DNA of 64,000 nucleotides from Thermophilibacter provencensis (GTDB lineage Bacteria > Actinomycetota > Coriobacteriia > Coriobacteriales > Atopobiaceae), in the NCBI RefSeq assembly GCF_030372065.1, contig NZ_JAUDEA010000012.1, forward strand, positions 1 to 64,000. Reading direction: 5' to 3'. Positions within the stretch are counted from its first letter, which is position 1; every line of letters starts with the position of its first letter. The notes below the pieces were generated by a model. The model was not told the DNA's origin. It saw only the letters and a list, made by a program, of their open reading frames with translations, and made no database searches. The position numbers were made by a program, and so were the translations under genes. Positions 17,378 to 26,669 of the stretch are shown here, piece after piece.

Positions 17378-18919
17378 TTATGCGCGGTCGAACACCGGGC
17401 TGCTCAGGTTGCCAAAGTCTATGGGCCTTACGCTTGCGAGGTCAACTTGGCCCGTGTCCGCCGTCGGGCATGCCTGGAAGCTGTATTCCACGCCCTGATA
17501 GACGCACTTGCAGAGGTAGTGCGTGTACTGCCACTCAAGCGAGCCGCGCGGGTAGTCGCCGTAGCAATTGTGGATGCTCGAGAAGCCTCCCACGCACTCC
17601 GCAATCTGACACAAGACTGCCGGCGAGGTTGCAGAATCCCAGCGCTTGGTCACAAAGAACGGGTTGTTGGGCTCAGACGCCAGAAAGACAAGATTCTCGC
17701 CGTCAACGTGCAGGTAGGAAAACTCCTGGAGCAGGCCGGCGCAGATCTTGCGCATCTTCTCGGGCGGGGTCATGTCCGCGGTGGTATAGCGCGCGATCTG
17801 CTCGTCAATCCACGCGTCCACGGTGGCGTCATAGCTCTTGAAGTCTGCCGTGAAGGTTGCCGCCACCGCCCCCTGGTAGTACGGGTCGTTCGGGTCGGTC
17901 TCCCTTATCTCGATCGTGTGCGCCCCCGTGGCCTCCGTGTCAAAGCGATACTGCACCACGTAGCCCCCGGGAACCTTGAGGAAGTTGGCGTTCTGTGCGA
18001 GACCGCTGTCCTTTACGTCGAGAAACTCGCCCGGCTGCAGGACCATGACCCAGGTCTCGGTTGCCTGGGCGTCAGCGAGCCGGAAGCTACCGGTCGGATT
18101 GTCCGTCTTGATGTAGAGCGTGCGACTCGAGCCGTCATACCACGTTGAGCCGAGGCCATCTATGTAGTACGCCTCGTAACGGTACGCAACGTTCTTCTCC
18201 CACAGGGCATAGAGGTTCATGGCCTCCGTCACGGGCGCGGAGAAGTCATACGGGACCTTCTTTTCAAAGTCGCTGTACCAGCCCTTGAAGGTGTAGCCCG
18301 CACGCGTTGGGCCTGCCGGCCTGGTCACGCGCTCGCCCATGAGGATGCTCTGGGAGGGGACCTCACTGCCGCCCTCGCTGTTAAAGGAAACCGTCTTATA
18401 GCTGTGCACGAGCGTTGCGTTGGGGTCCCCAAGCCCCTCGGCGTACCATGCCACGCCTTCGCCGCGCCACCCAAGACGAACCAGCGCGTCGTTCTCCTCC
18501 TTGCTCGTGGTGTAGTTGTGCGTGCCCGTGGTGACGTACGGGTTAAACTGCCGATAGAGCGGCACCCCGCCGCCCGAGTACCAGCCCACGCCCTCGTAGC
18601 GCCAGCCGATCTTCTTGAGCGCGTCGCGCTCGCTCGCGTCCATCGTGTAGTGGTGGTCGTCGGTGTAGGGGTTGAAGAGGCGGTAGACCGGCTTGCCCTC
18701 GGAGGGAGCCTCCCATCCGGTGCCCTCAAAGGACCAGCCGATCCACCACAGGTTGCTGCACTCCTCGGAGTTGGAGGTATAGAGGTGCTCGCCGGTGTAG
18801 GGGTTGTACAGGCGGTACATGGGCAGCGTTGCCGCGCGCGCCGACATCGGCACCAACAAAACCGCAAACGCCACGGCGAGAAGCGCGACTGCTGCCAACC
18901 TGCCAGGTCTCTGACGCAT
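17378..18919 (-). CDS. Secreted protein: DUF5648 repeats, InlB-type repeat and transglutaminase-like domain
   Basis: The order is unlike its neighbours. The signal peptide is followed at once by three DUF5648-type repeats (about residues 32-170), then an InlB/Flg_new-type beta-grasp repeat (KTVSFNSEGGSEV ... GYTFKGWY ... NLYALWEKN), then about 260 residues with a possible transglutaminase/cysteine-peptidase core. The core consists of AVLCQIAECVGG, then WQYTHYLCKCVYQGVEY, then FQACPTAD, which could supply Cys, His and Asp. Preceding helices (TPPEKMRKICAGLL) also fit that fold. ATG 18919 is preferred; GTG 18931 abuts GGGAGG too closely. Function as a surface enzyme is inference; loss of catalytic residues cannot be excluded. 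Confidence 0.72.
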   Translation of the reverse strand: MRQRPGRLAAVALLAVAFAVLLVPMSARAATLPMYRLYNPYTGEHLYTSNSEECSNLWWIGWSFEGTGWEAPSEGKPVYRLFNPYTDDHHYTMDASERDALKKIGWRYEGVGWYSGGGVPLYRQFNPYVTTGTHNYTTSKEENDALVRLGWRGEGVAWYAEGLGDPNATLVHSYKTVSFNSEGGSEVPSQSILMGERVTRPAGPTRAGYTFKGWYSDFEKKVPYDFSAPVTEAMNLYALWEKNVAYRYEAYYIDGLGSTWYDGSSRTLYIKTDNPTGSFRLADAQATETWVMVLQPGEFLDVKDSGLAQNANFLKVPGGYVVQYRFDTEATGAHTIEIRETDPNDPYYQGAVAATFTADFKSYDATVDAWIDEQIARYTTADMTPPEKMRKICAGLLQEFSYLHVDGENLVFLASEPNNPFFVTKRWDSATSPAVLCQIAECVGGFSSIHNCYGDYPRGSLEWQYTHYLCKCVYQGVEYSFQACPTADTGQVDLASVRPIDFGNLSSPVFDRA

Positions 18920-18944
18920 GGCTGACCACACCCTCCCTTTCTAC

Positions 18945-18981
18945 GAAAAGGGGACGCGCCGGCAGGTCCCAGCGCGTCCCC
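18945..18981 (-). terminator. Intrinsic terminator for the 19003-20574 gene
   Basis: GGGGACGCGC (18950-18959) pairs with GCGCGTCCCC (18972-18981) and is followed on the minus strand by CTTTTCG. It starts 22 bases after the stop codon at 19003. Confidence 0.8.
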
Positions 18982-19002
18982 GCAATGACTATGCGCGTGA
19001 CG

Positions 19003-20574
19003 CTACTTCGCGCTCACGGCGTACCAGCCGGTGCCCTCGGCCTTCCAGCCGATGGAGACGAGCTTGTCGTTCTCCTCCCTGCTGACGGTGTAGTTGTGGG
19101 TGGCCGTCTGGACGTAGGGGTTGAACTGGCGGAGCACCGGGACCGACCCGCCCGAGTACCAGCCCACGCCCTCGTAGCGCCAGCCGATCTTCTTGAGCGT
19201 GTCGCGCTCGCTCGCGCTCGTCGTGTAGTGGTGGTCGTCGGTGTAGGGGTTGAAGAGGCGGTAGACCGGGTCGCCCGAGGTCGGCGCCACCCAGCCAACG
19301 CCCTCGTAGGTCCAGCCGATGGATTTCAGCGTGTCGCGCTCGCCCGCGTTGGCGGTGTAGAAGTGCTCGCCGGTGTAGGGGTTGTACAGGCGATACATCG
19401 TCTGGGTCTGGGGCGGCTCGGAAACGGTGAGGGCGTACTCATGGCCCGACATACTCGTATTCGGAGACACTTCAATGGTGTAGGTGCCTGCGTTGAGGCG
19501 AATCGAGGAGCTCGAATGGCTGGTCTGGTCGGCATCCCAGCTAAAGTCCGCAATCTTGTTGTTGTTAATGTCCCGCAGGTAAACATGCCAGCGACCGCTT
19601 GAGTACTGAGCGTTGGTAAGACTCAGAACAACGGTCGAACTCTTGGAAAGGACAAGACGGTAGAAGTCATCGTCATCATAATCGATGGACGAGCCATTGA
19701 TGGTCTTGCCCAGCGTGATGGTGTCGGTCGTTGAGAGACTGTCGTTGAGCTCAGTCTCCCAGTTGGAGGCAGCGGTAAAGCCAGTCGTAAAGGTATATTC
19801 CTGGCCCTGGGTACTTGAGCGCGGAGACACCTCAACGGTATAGGTGCCCTTGGGCAGGCCGATGCGCATACCCGAGTGGCTCGTGGCGTCAGACTCCCAC
19901 GTAAAGTTGGCTATTGTCTCGTTGGACTGATTCCTCAGGTAGACGTTCCAGCCGCCCCTCGAGTTCTGCGCGTTGGTAAGCTTGAGCTGAACTACTCCGT
20001 CGGACGGCGTGGTAAAGCGATAGAAGTCATCGTCGTCATAGTCGATGGTTGAGCCCTTGACCGCCTTGTTCACTGAAATTGCGTCGGCAGTCTCTAGTCC
20101 GTCGTTGAACTCAGTCTCCCAGTCCGAAGCAGCTGAAAACCCAATCGTAAGGTTGTAGCGCTGACCGCTTGTGCTTGAGCGCGGGGATACTTCAATCGCG
20201 TACGTGCCCTTAGGAAGACCGATGCGCGTCCCGGTATGACTCGTGGCATTGGACTCCCAGCTAAAGTTGGCGATGGTATTGTTGTCCAGATCGCGCAGGT
20301 AGACGTTCCAGCCACCTCTTGAGTTCTGAGCATTGCTGAGGCTGAGCTGAACAACTCCGTTTGATGGAGTGGTAAAGCGATAGAAGTCGTCGTCATCGTA
20401 CTCGAGCGTTGTGCTGGAGACCGTCTGGTTGACGTTCACGTACGTTGCCGTCTCAAGGCTTTCGTTACCCGGATCGGCCCATGCGGGCGTTGCGCATACC
20501 AGGCTGAGCGCCGCCGCGGCGGCCAGCGAGAAGAACAGGGCAACTCCCCTCTTGGCCATTCTCCGTCTTATCAT
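19003..20574 (-). CDS. Secreted protein with three tandem PPC-like domains and DUF5648 repeats
   Basis: A 523-residue protein with a signal peptide ending at PAWA-DPG. Three near-identical beta-sandwich repeats of about 118 residues follow, each with YDDDDFYR, NAQNSRGGWN or a variant, and a KGTYxIEVSP or AGTYTIEVSP motif. Three DUF5648-type repeats (YRLYNPYTGEHFYT, YRLFNPYTDDHHYT, LRQFNPYVQTATHNYT) close the protein. The start ATG 20574 follows GAAAGGA. The internal repeats and the near identity of part of its DUF5648 DNA with the gene at 17378 show recent duplication or conversion. Confidence 0.8.
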   Translation of the reverse strand: MIRRRMAKRGVALFFSLAAAAALSLVCATPAWADPGNESLETATYVNVNQTVSSTTLEYDDDDFYRFTTPSNGVVQLSLSNAQNSRGGWNVYLRDLDNNTIANFSWESNATSHTGTRIGLPKGTYAIEVSPRSSTSGQRYNLTIGFSAASDWETEFNDGLETADAISVNKAVKGSTIDYDDDDFYRFTTPSDGVVQLKLTNAQNSRGGWNVYLRNQSNETIANFTWESDATSHSGMRIGLPKGTYTVEVSPRSSTQGQEYTFTTGFTAASNWETELNDSLSTTDTITLGKTINGSSIDYDDDDFYRLVLSKSSTVVLSLTNAQYSSGRWHVYLRDINNNKIADFSWDADQTSHSSSSIRLNAGTYTIEVSPNTSMSGHEYALTVSEPPQTQTMYRLYNPYTGEHFYTANAGERDTLKSIGWTYEGVGWVAPTSGDPVYRLFNPYTDDHHYTTSASERDTLKKIGWRYEGVGWYSGGSVPVLRQFNPYVQTATHNYTVSREENDKLVSIGWKAEGTGWYAVSAK

Positions 20575-20720
20575 TTGTTAATCCTTTCATCGCGGCCAAC
20601 ATAACTCGTTAGCAGTGATGATATTGGCTGATAGCAACCTTAAATGTAAAAACTTCCGAACGGCGGAATGTTTCGGTGGGCGCGGGGCGGCTTTCCCTGC
20701 GCGGTGCGGCCCCCAATGAG

Positions 20721-20821
20721 GGTATGTACACTGTTGCGGGTTTGATGTTCTTCTCGCCGCGCGCTGAACTGGGGTTTTATCGACGTTGAGAGTGCATCAA
20801 ACCTGAAACAGTGTACATACC
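20721..20821. repeat. Long inverted repeat, 27-bp arms
   Basis: Arms 20721-20747 and 20795-20821 match at 25 of 27 positions (GGTATGTACACTGTT at the outer end) around a 47-nt loop. It lies between the 3' end of the acyltransferase gene and the 5' region of the secreted-protein gene. I see no ORF in 20575-20859. Confidence 0.85.
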
Positions 20822-20859
20822 TTCCAGCCGTCGCCCGCCCAACCCGGGCGCCGCCGCAG

Positions 20860-21927
20860 TCACACGATGCGGCCGAGCACCGGCACGCGCCTGAGCAGCC
20901 AGGTGAGGGCGGAGCCAACGGCAAGGCTCACCGGACACCACAGCGCAGAAACCACCAGCATGGGCAGCACGGGGTCGAGAAGATCGCGCAATGGGGGCCA
21001 GAGGCAGCACTTGAGGATGGGGTCAAAGAGGTACACGCCAAACGTGAGCGGACCCAGCGTCGTGACCACGCGGCAGAGCCCCGGCAGGCGCTCGCTCAGC
21101 GCGGGCCGCCCGTCGAGGGTCCTTCTCGCCAGCAGAAACACCGCGACTGCGCTCACCCAGTCAAAGAGTGAGACGAAGTCCTCCGTATAACCCGTGGTCA
21201 CACCCTGGTGGTACGTAAGCGCGCTCGACGCCGCGATGCCAAGGAGCGCTGCCAGCCCCAACTTTGCCAGAAGACTGCCCGTTATCTGCCGCACGTCAAC
21301 CACCCGTCCCAGGTAGTAGCCTACGAGCGGGTAGAACAGCTGCCGCTCGACGGCGATCGGCAACGTAAGGTTGATCGTGATGCCGCTGCCCGTGAGCGCG
21401 CTGACGGCGTAGCTCACCATGGGCACAACGGCTGTCATGATGGCGTGCAGCACCAGTAGGTAGACAAACTCGGCCCGGCCCATCCGGGCGGCCACGGCGC
21501 GCAGGAACGGAAGAAGCAAAATCATGCCCGCGTAGGCGTAGAGGAACCAATACGAGCCCTCGGTGTCTCCGGAGAGGATGCCGCGCACGATTCCGGCCGT
21601 TCCGCCAAACCTGATGACGTAGCAGATGCCGCCAAAGACCACGATGGCGCCGAGAATTCTGGGGAGACGATGGCCGACCGTGTGACTGATGGGTTCTTCT
21701 CGCCCCAGGAGCAGCGCGCCGGAGACCATGAGAAACAGCGGCACGTTGACGCGCGTGAGCATGGTCACGAAGAGATATGCCCAGGCTGTGGGGCCGGAGC
21801 TGGTCTGGTACAGCGCATAGCCGGGCGTGTGGTTGAAGACAACGAGAAGCACCGCGAGCACGCGCAGCGCGTCAATCCAGGCGCTTCTGGGTCTGCGCCT
21901 AAAGTGCTTTCCGCCCGCTCGTCCCAC
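20860..21927 (-). CDS. Acyltransferase family 3 membrane protein
   Basis: About 355 residues with roughly ten membrane helices. It begins WIDALRVLAVLLVVFNHTP, the typical start of family 3 acyltransferases, in which the His acts in catalysis, and continues with NVPLFLMVSGALLLG. Such enzymes O-acetylate or succinylate cell-surface glycans. The GTG at 21927 is chosen because GGGAG lies six bases upstream and a longer frame would cross the hairpin pair at 21989-22083. It lies next to the rml operon on the same strand, which fits a role in decorating a rhamnose-containing polymer, but the substrate is unknown. Confidence 0.82.
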   Translation of the reverse strand: MGRAGGKHFRRRPRSAWIDALRVLAVLLVVFNHTPGYALYQTSSGPTAWAYLFVTMLTRVNVPLFLMVSGALLLGREEPISHTVGHRLPRILGAIVVFGGICYVIRFGGTAGIVRGILSGDTEGSYWFLYAYAGMILLLPFLRAVAARMGRAEFVYLLVLHAIMTAVVPMVSYAVSALTGSGITINLTLPIAVERQLFYPLVGYYLGRVVDVRQITGSLLAKLGLAALLGIAASSALTYHQGVTTGYTEDFVSLFDWVSAVAVFLLARRTLDGRPALSERLPGLCRVVTTLGPLTFGVYLFDPILKCCLWPPLRDLLDPVLPMLVVSALWCPVSLAVGSALTWLLRRVPVLGRIV

Positions 21928-21988
21928 TGCTGCTCCCGGTGCTTCCTGCGCGTGCCTTGCTGAAACGAGTATAGCGTGGAGGAGGTGG

Positions 21989-22083
21989 CCCCCGTTGTCC
22001 GCGATTATTTGCGGACAACGGGGGCGGCGGGGGTGCTCAAGGCACGAGGGAGGCCGTTGTCCGCACTTTTTTGCGGACAACGG
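21989..22083. repeat. Tandem pair of CGTTGTCCGC hairpins
   Basis: Hairpin 1: CCCCCGTTGTCCGC (21989-22002) with its exact complement (22011-22024). Hairpin 2: CCGTTGTCCGC (22054-22064) with its exact complement (22073-22083). Both have 8-nt loops and centres 62 bp apart. They lie between rmlB and the acyltransferase gene. They may terminate rmlB transcription, but two near-identical copies look like a repeat family. Confidence 0.85.
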
Positions 22084-22180
22084 GACCAAACGCGCAGCTT
22101 GTAACAGGCACAAAATGGGCGCCCGCCCCTCAGCAAAGACGGGACGGGCGCCGGGAAGGGCGCGGAGGGCCGCGGCGTCC

Positions 22181-23236
<1,056 letters not shown>

Positions 23237-23506
23237 TCAAACAACAGAGGGGCCATAGACGAGCGCGAGCACGTCAACCACCCGACCATCGTAGCGATAT
23301 ACGATAAGAAACGTTGAAATGGGAATCTGACGAAGTTCTTCTCCATATTGATCGGTCAGACAGCGCCTCACCCGGGCCGAGCCCATCTCGGGAAACGACT
23401 GGAGATTGTTCAGAGCGTCCCAGATTCTCCCAAGAACCCTCTCGGAGTAGATGTCGGCCAGGCCCGCAGAGAATTCCTCAGAGATGCGCAGCTCGACGTT
23501 AGGCAC
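23237..23506 (-). CDS. RelE/ParE-family toxin
   Basis: An 89-residue protein with the RelE/ParE pattern: an N-terminal helix pair (FSAGLADIYSERVLGRIWDAL), FPEMGS, and a C-terminal strand pair (TFLIVYRYDGRVVDVLALVYG). It starts at GTG 23506 inside the end of the antitoxin gene (8-nt overlap) with GAGGAGG upstream. Members are mRNA interferases or gyrase poisons; which one applies cannot be told here. Confidence 0.8.
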   Translation of the reverse strand: MPNVELRISEEFSAGLADIYSERVLGRIWDALNNLQSFPEMGSARVRRCLTDQYGEELRQIPISTFLIVYRYDGRVVDVLALVYGPSVV

Positions 23507-23810
23507 GCTTCCTCCTCAGCTCCTCCGCGCGCGCAAACGCCCCCTCAACCGAGGTCGTATAACGCCCCGCCCCAATATCCGCCATGCCGCGACCAACCGC
23601 CTCCATGAGACGAGCCTCAAACGCGGCGTCCTCGCGCTCTGCGGCGATTCGCCTCTCAAAGGCCTCTTCGCTGCAGAACACATAGGCGCCAGCCCCCTGC
23701 TCGGTAATCCGAACAACCGAGTCGCGCGCAGCCTCCTTTACCTGCGAGGGATTACGCTGAAGCGTTGTCATCGAGTAAATTGGCTCCATCTCCACCACAT
23801 CCCTGTTCAT
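23499..23810 (-). CDS. Phd/YefM-like antitoxin
   Basis: A 103-residue partner of the RelE/ParE-like toxin. Residues 8-50 (PIYSMTTLQRNPSQVKEAA, then an extended VRITEQGAGAYVFCSEEAF) fit the Phd/YefM DNA-binding fold, which pairs a prevent-host-death sequence with an autorepressor role. The C-terminal helical tail would wrap the toxin. The start could be ATG 23810 or ATG 23789; neither has a strong ribosome binding site. Confidence 0.75.
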   Translation of the reverse strand: MNRDVVEMEPIYSMTTLQRNPSQVKEAARDSVVRITEQGAGAYVFCSEEAFERRIAAEREDAAFEARLMEAVGRGMADIGAGRYTTSVEGAFARAEELRRKRA

Positions 23811-23815
23811 CGTAC

Positions 23816-23860
23816 AGCAGATAATACTCTGCTATTTTATCAGATAGTCATCTGCTATTC
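23816..23860. promoter_or_regulatory. Candidate operator of the toxin-antitoxin pair
   Basis: An AT-rich stretch holds TCTGCTATT at 23828-23836 and 23851-23859 and an inverted AGCAGATAATA just before the antitoxin start. Phd/YefM proteins bind such repeats to repress their own promoter. Confidence 0.45.
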
Positions 23861-23867
23861 GATTGAG

Positions 23868-25319
23868 TTAATCCTGCAGGCCCGCCACGTACTCGCGCAG
23901 CTCGTCCTCCCAGTCGCGGGGCGAGAAGCCCGTCGCGCGGACCTTGGAGAGGTCGAGGTCGGAGTGTGCCGGCCGCGGCGCCACGGGGCCCTCGGCGCCG
24001 GCGTAGTACTCGGCGGTGGTCACCGGGCGAACCGCGTCGCCGTTGCCGGCGGTCAGGTCGAAGACCTCGCGGGCGACCTCGGCCCAGGAGGCCACGCGGC
24101 CGGAGCCGGTGAGGTTGTAGGTGCCGTACGGCGCGCGGGCGTCGAGAAGCGCGAAGATCCCCTCGGCCATCTGGTCGGTGAAGGTGAGCCGTCCCAGCTG
24201 GTCGTCCACAACCGTCACGCGCTCGAGCGCGTCCGCGGGGTCGGCGCAGCGGCGCGCAAGGCCGGCCATCGTGCGCACGAAGTTCCTCCCGTCGCCGATG
24301 ACCCAGCTCGAGCGGACCACGTAGTGCGCGGGACAACCGGCCGCGGCCAGGTCGCCGGCGGCCTTGGACTGGCCGTAGACGGAGAGCGGGGAGAGCGCCT
24401 CGCCCTCGCCGTGGTTCTCGGCGCTACCGTCAAAGACGTAGTCCGAGCTCACGTGCACGAGCGTGATGCCGCGCTCCGCGCAGGTGCGGGCGAGAAGCGC
24501 GGGACCCGTGGCATTGGCGCGCCAGCAGGCGGCGCGGCCCTCGGGGGTCTCCGCGCGGTCGACGGCGGTGTACGCACCGCAGTTGATCACGGTGCCGTAG
24601 AGGGACCAGTCGTAGCGGTCGTACTGGGCGGGGTCCGAGAAGTCGAACTCGTCGATGTCGCAGAAGTCGAAGCTGCCGAGGAGCCCGCGCTCCCCCGCCA
24701 GGGCGCGCACGGCGCGGCCGAGCTGGCCGTCGCAGCCCGTGACGAGCGTGCGGCGCGGCGCCATGGGGACGGCGTCGGCGAGCAGGGGGTGGTTCTTGTC
24801 GGCCTCAGAGAGCGTGCACTCGGAGAGCGGGATGGGCCACTCGATGGCGAGCTCGGGGTCGGCCAGGTTCACGAAGGTGTAGGTCTTCTTGAGCTCCGCG
24901 GACCAGTGCGCGTCCACGAGGTAGGTGTAGGCGGTGCCGTCCTCGAGCGCCTGGAAGGAGTTGCCCACGCCGCGGGGCACGTAGATCGCTCGGGAGGGGT
25001 CTAGCGCGCAGGTGAAGACACGGCCAAAAGTTTCGCCGGGACGCAGGTCCACCCACGCGCCGAAGACCGAGCCGGCGGCCACCGAGATGAACTTGTTCCA
25101 GGGCTCTGCGTGGATGCCGCGCGTGACGCCGCGCTCGGCGTTGAAGGAGACGTTGTTCTGCACCGGGCGGAACTCCGCCGGCAGCCCCGCGGCCACCATC
25201 TTGGCACGCTGCCAGTTCTCCTTGAACCAGCCACGCGCGTCTCCGTGCACGGGGAGGTCAAAGACGAGAAGTCCGGGAATCCCGGTCTCCTCCGCGCGCA
25301 GGTCCTTCTCGAACTCCAT
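23868..25319 (-). CDS. rmlCD: RmlC-RmlD fusion: dTDP-4-dehydrorhamnose epimerase and reductase
   Basis: A 483-residue bifunctional protein. Residues 1-185 are a cupin-type 3,5-epimerase (DARGWFKENWQ, NNVSFNAERGVTRGIHAEP with the catalytic His, YVPRGVGNSFQAL). From about residue 190 an RmlD-type reductase begins with VTGCDGQLGRAV and continues through AYTAVDRAE, SSDYVFDG and YGQSKAAGD (YxxxK). The fusion carries the last two steps of dTDP-L-rhamnose synthesis in one chain. It lies three bases downstream of rmlA. Confidence 0.93.
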   Translation of the reverse strand: MEFEKDLRAEETGIPGLLVFDLPVHGDARGWFKENWQRAKMVAAGLPAEFRPVQNNVSFNAERGVTRGIHAEPWNKFISVAAGSVFGAWVDLRPGETFGRVFTCALDPSRAIYVPRGVGNSFQALEDGTAYTYLVDAHWSAELKKTYTFVNLADPELAIEWPIPLSECTLSEADKNHPLLADAVPMAPRRTLVTGCDGQLGRAVRALAGERGLLGSFDFCDIDEFDFSDPAQYDRYDWSLYGTVINCGAYTAVDRAETPEGRAACWRANATGPALLARTCAERGITLVHVSSDYVFDGSAENHGEGEALSPLSVYGQSKAAGDLAAAGCPAHYVVRSSWVIGDGRNFVRTMAGLARRCADPADALERVTVVDDQLGRLTFTDQMAEGIFALLDARAPYGTYNLTGSGRVASWAEVAREVFDLTAGNGDAVRPVTTAEYYAGAEGPVAPRPAHSDLDLSKVRATGFSPRDWEDELREYVAGLQD

Positions 25320-25322
25320 TGG

Positions 25323-26228
25323 CTACTCCTCTGGGTACTTGCGGTCAGGTGCTATCTTGCCCTCCGCCACGGTGCGCAGGTGGGCGCCGTAGTTGGACTT
25401 GCCGTAGCGCTCCGCGCACTCCAGCAGGCGCTCGCGGGAGACCCAGCCGTTCTCGAAGGCGATCTCCTCGGGGACGGAGACGGGCAGGTCCTGGGCCGTC
25501 TCGACGGTGCGGACAAACTGGGACGCCTCGAAGAGGCTCTCCATGGTGCCGGTGTCCAGCCACGCGTAGCCGCGGCCGAGCGTGACCACGTCAAGCGCCG
25601 CGTCCTCGAGATACATGCGGTTGAGGTCCGTGATCTCGTACTCGCCGCGGGCCGAGGGGCGCACGGCGGCGGCGCGCTCGCAGACGTCGCCGGGATAGAA
25701 GTACAGGCCGGTCACGGCGTAGTTGCTCTTGGGGTGCTCGGGCTTCTCCTCGATGGAGACGGCGTTGTAGCTCTCGTCAAACTCAACGACGCCGAAGCGC
25801 TCCGGGTCGTCCACGCGGTAGCCAAAGACGGTGGCGCGGCCCGCCTCGGCGTTGCGCACCGAGCGGCGCAGGTGGCGAGAAAGACCGTTGCCATAGAAGA
25901 TGTTGTCCCCCAGCACGAGCGCGCAGGGCTCGCCGGCGCAGAACTCCCGGCCGATGACGAAGGCCTGGGCCAGCCCGTCGGGGCTGGGCTGCTCCGCGTA
26001 GGAGAGGCTGATGCCGAAGTCCGAGCCGTCGCCGAGCAGGCGCTCGAAGTTGGGCAGGTCCGTGGGCGTGGAGATGATCAGGATGTCGCGAATGCCCGCC
26101 AGCATGAGGGTGGAGAGCGGGTAGTAGACCATCGGCTTGTCGTAGACGGGCAGCAGCTGCTTGCTCGTCACGGTGGTGAGCGGGTAAAGACGGGTGCCGG
26201 AGCCCCCGGCGAGGATGATGCCCTTCAT
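25323..26228 (-). CDS. rmlA: Glucose-1-phosphate thymidylyltransferase
   Basis: About 301 residues, the first enzyme of dTDP-L-rhamnose synthesis. The nucleotide-binding signature is [11 protein letters not shown] at the N-terminus, followed by [23 protein letters not shown] and [11 protein letters not shown] in the usual order. The start is ATG 26228 with AAAGGACC upstream; the longer frame to 26345 runs through the palindromes at 26327-26363. It is the first gene of the operon rmlA-rmlCD-(antitoxin-toxin)-rmlB. Confidence 0.95.
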   Translation of the reverse strand: MKGIILAGGSGTRLYPLTTVTSKQLLPVYDKPMVYYPLSTLMLAGIRDILIISTPTDLPNFERLLGDGSDFGISLSYAEQPSPDGLAQAFVIGREFCAGEPCALVLGDNIFYGNGLSRHLRRSVRNAEAGRATVFGYRVDDPERFGVVEFDESYNAVSIEEKPEHPKSNYAVTGLYFYPGDVCERAAAVRPSARGEYEITDLNRMYLEDAALDVVTLGRGYAWLDTGTMESLFEASQFVRTVETAQDLPVSVPEEIAFENGWVSRERLLECAERYGKSNYGAHLRTVAEGKIAPDRKYPEE

Positions 26229-26326
26229 GTGGGGTCCTTTCGCGCGACAGAACTGGATAGATTGTAGCCGAGCAGCTGCGCGCAGCCCCCAGCCACCGCG
26301 GCGACGAGCGGCGGTAGCGAGAAAAT

Positions 26327-26363
26327 CCCGAACGTTCGGGGTCATTCGCGAACGTTCGCGAAT
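26327..26363. promoter_or_regulatory. Two GAACGTTC-centred palindromes upstream of rmlA
   Basis: CCCGAACGTTCGGG (26327-26340) and ATTCGCGAACGTTCGCGAAT (26344-26363) are perfect palindromes with centres exactly 20 bp apart, about two helical turns. They lie about 100 bp upstream of rmlA, so a dimeric repressor or activator binding side by side is likely. Confidence 0.6.
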
Positions 26364-26375
26364 ATTCGTGGTTCG

Positions 26376-26640
26376 TTACGCAAGGTAGTAACGGAGCTTC
26401 CTGCCTTCCCTCACTCCACGAACAATCTCCTCCAGGCTGTAATCGCCATCGCGAAAGGACATGGGCACCTCCGGCACCAAACTGCCATTACTGAACCTAA
26501 ACTCTACCAGTCATGGAAAAAAGCGGAGTTGTCAAAGAAGGCATGTTCTACGATGTCGCCCAGCATTAGCAATCCCATTCGAATGGCGAGGGCGTTCGGA
26601 CAATATACGGAGTAATCCAGCGCTGAATTCAGTATGCTTT
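26376..26640 (-). pseudogene. Decayed gene fragment of unknown family
   Basis: Two overlapping minus-strand frames read as one protein if a base is restored near 26504-26510: ALDYSVYCPNALAIRMGLLM ... AFFDNSAFFHDW joined to VEFRFSNGSLVPEVPMSFRD ... GRKLRYYLA and a TAA at 26376. Composition looks coding, but I do not recognise the family. The 5' end is missing at the divergent gene at 26670. Confidence 0.4.
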
Positions 26641-26669
26641 TATTCACCCGCCCAACGATAGGAGCCCGC

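Noticed and set aside
26327-26363. LexA (SOS) box reading of the GAACGTTC palindromes
   Set aside because: Gram-positive LexA boxes have four bases between GAAC and GTTC; here the half-sites are directly joined.
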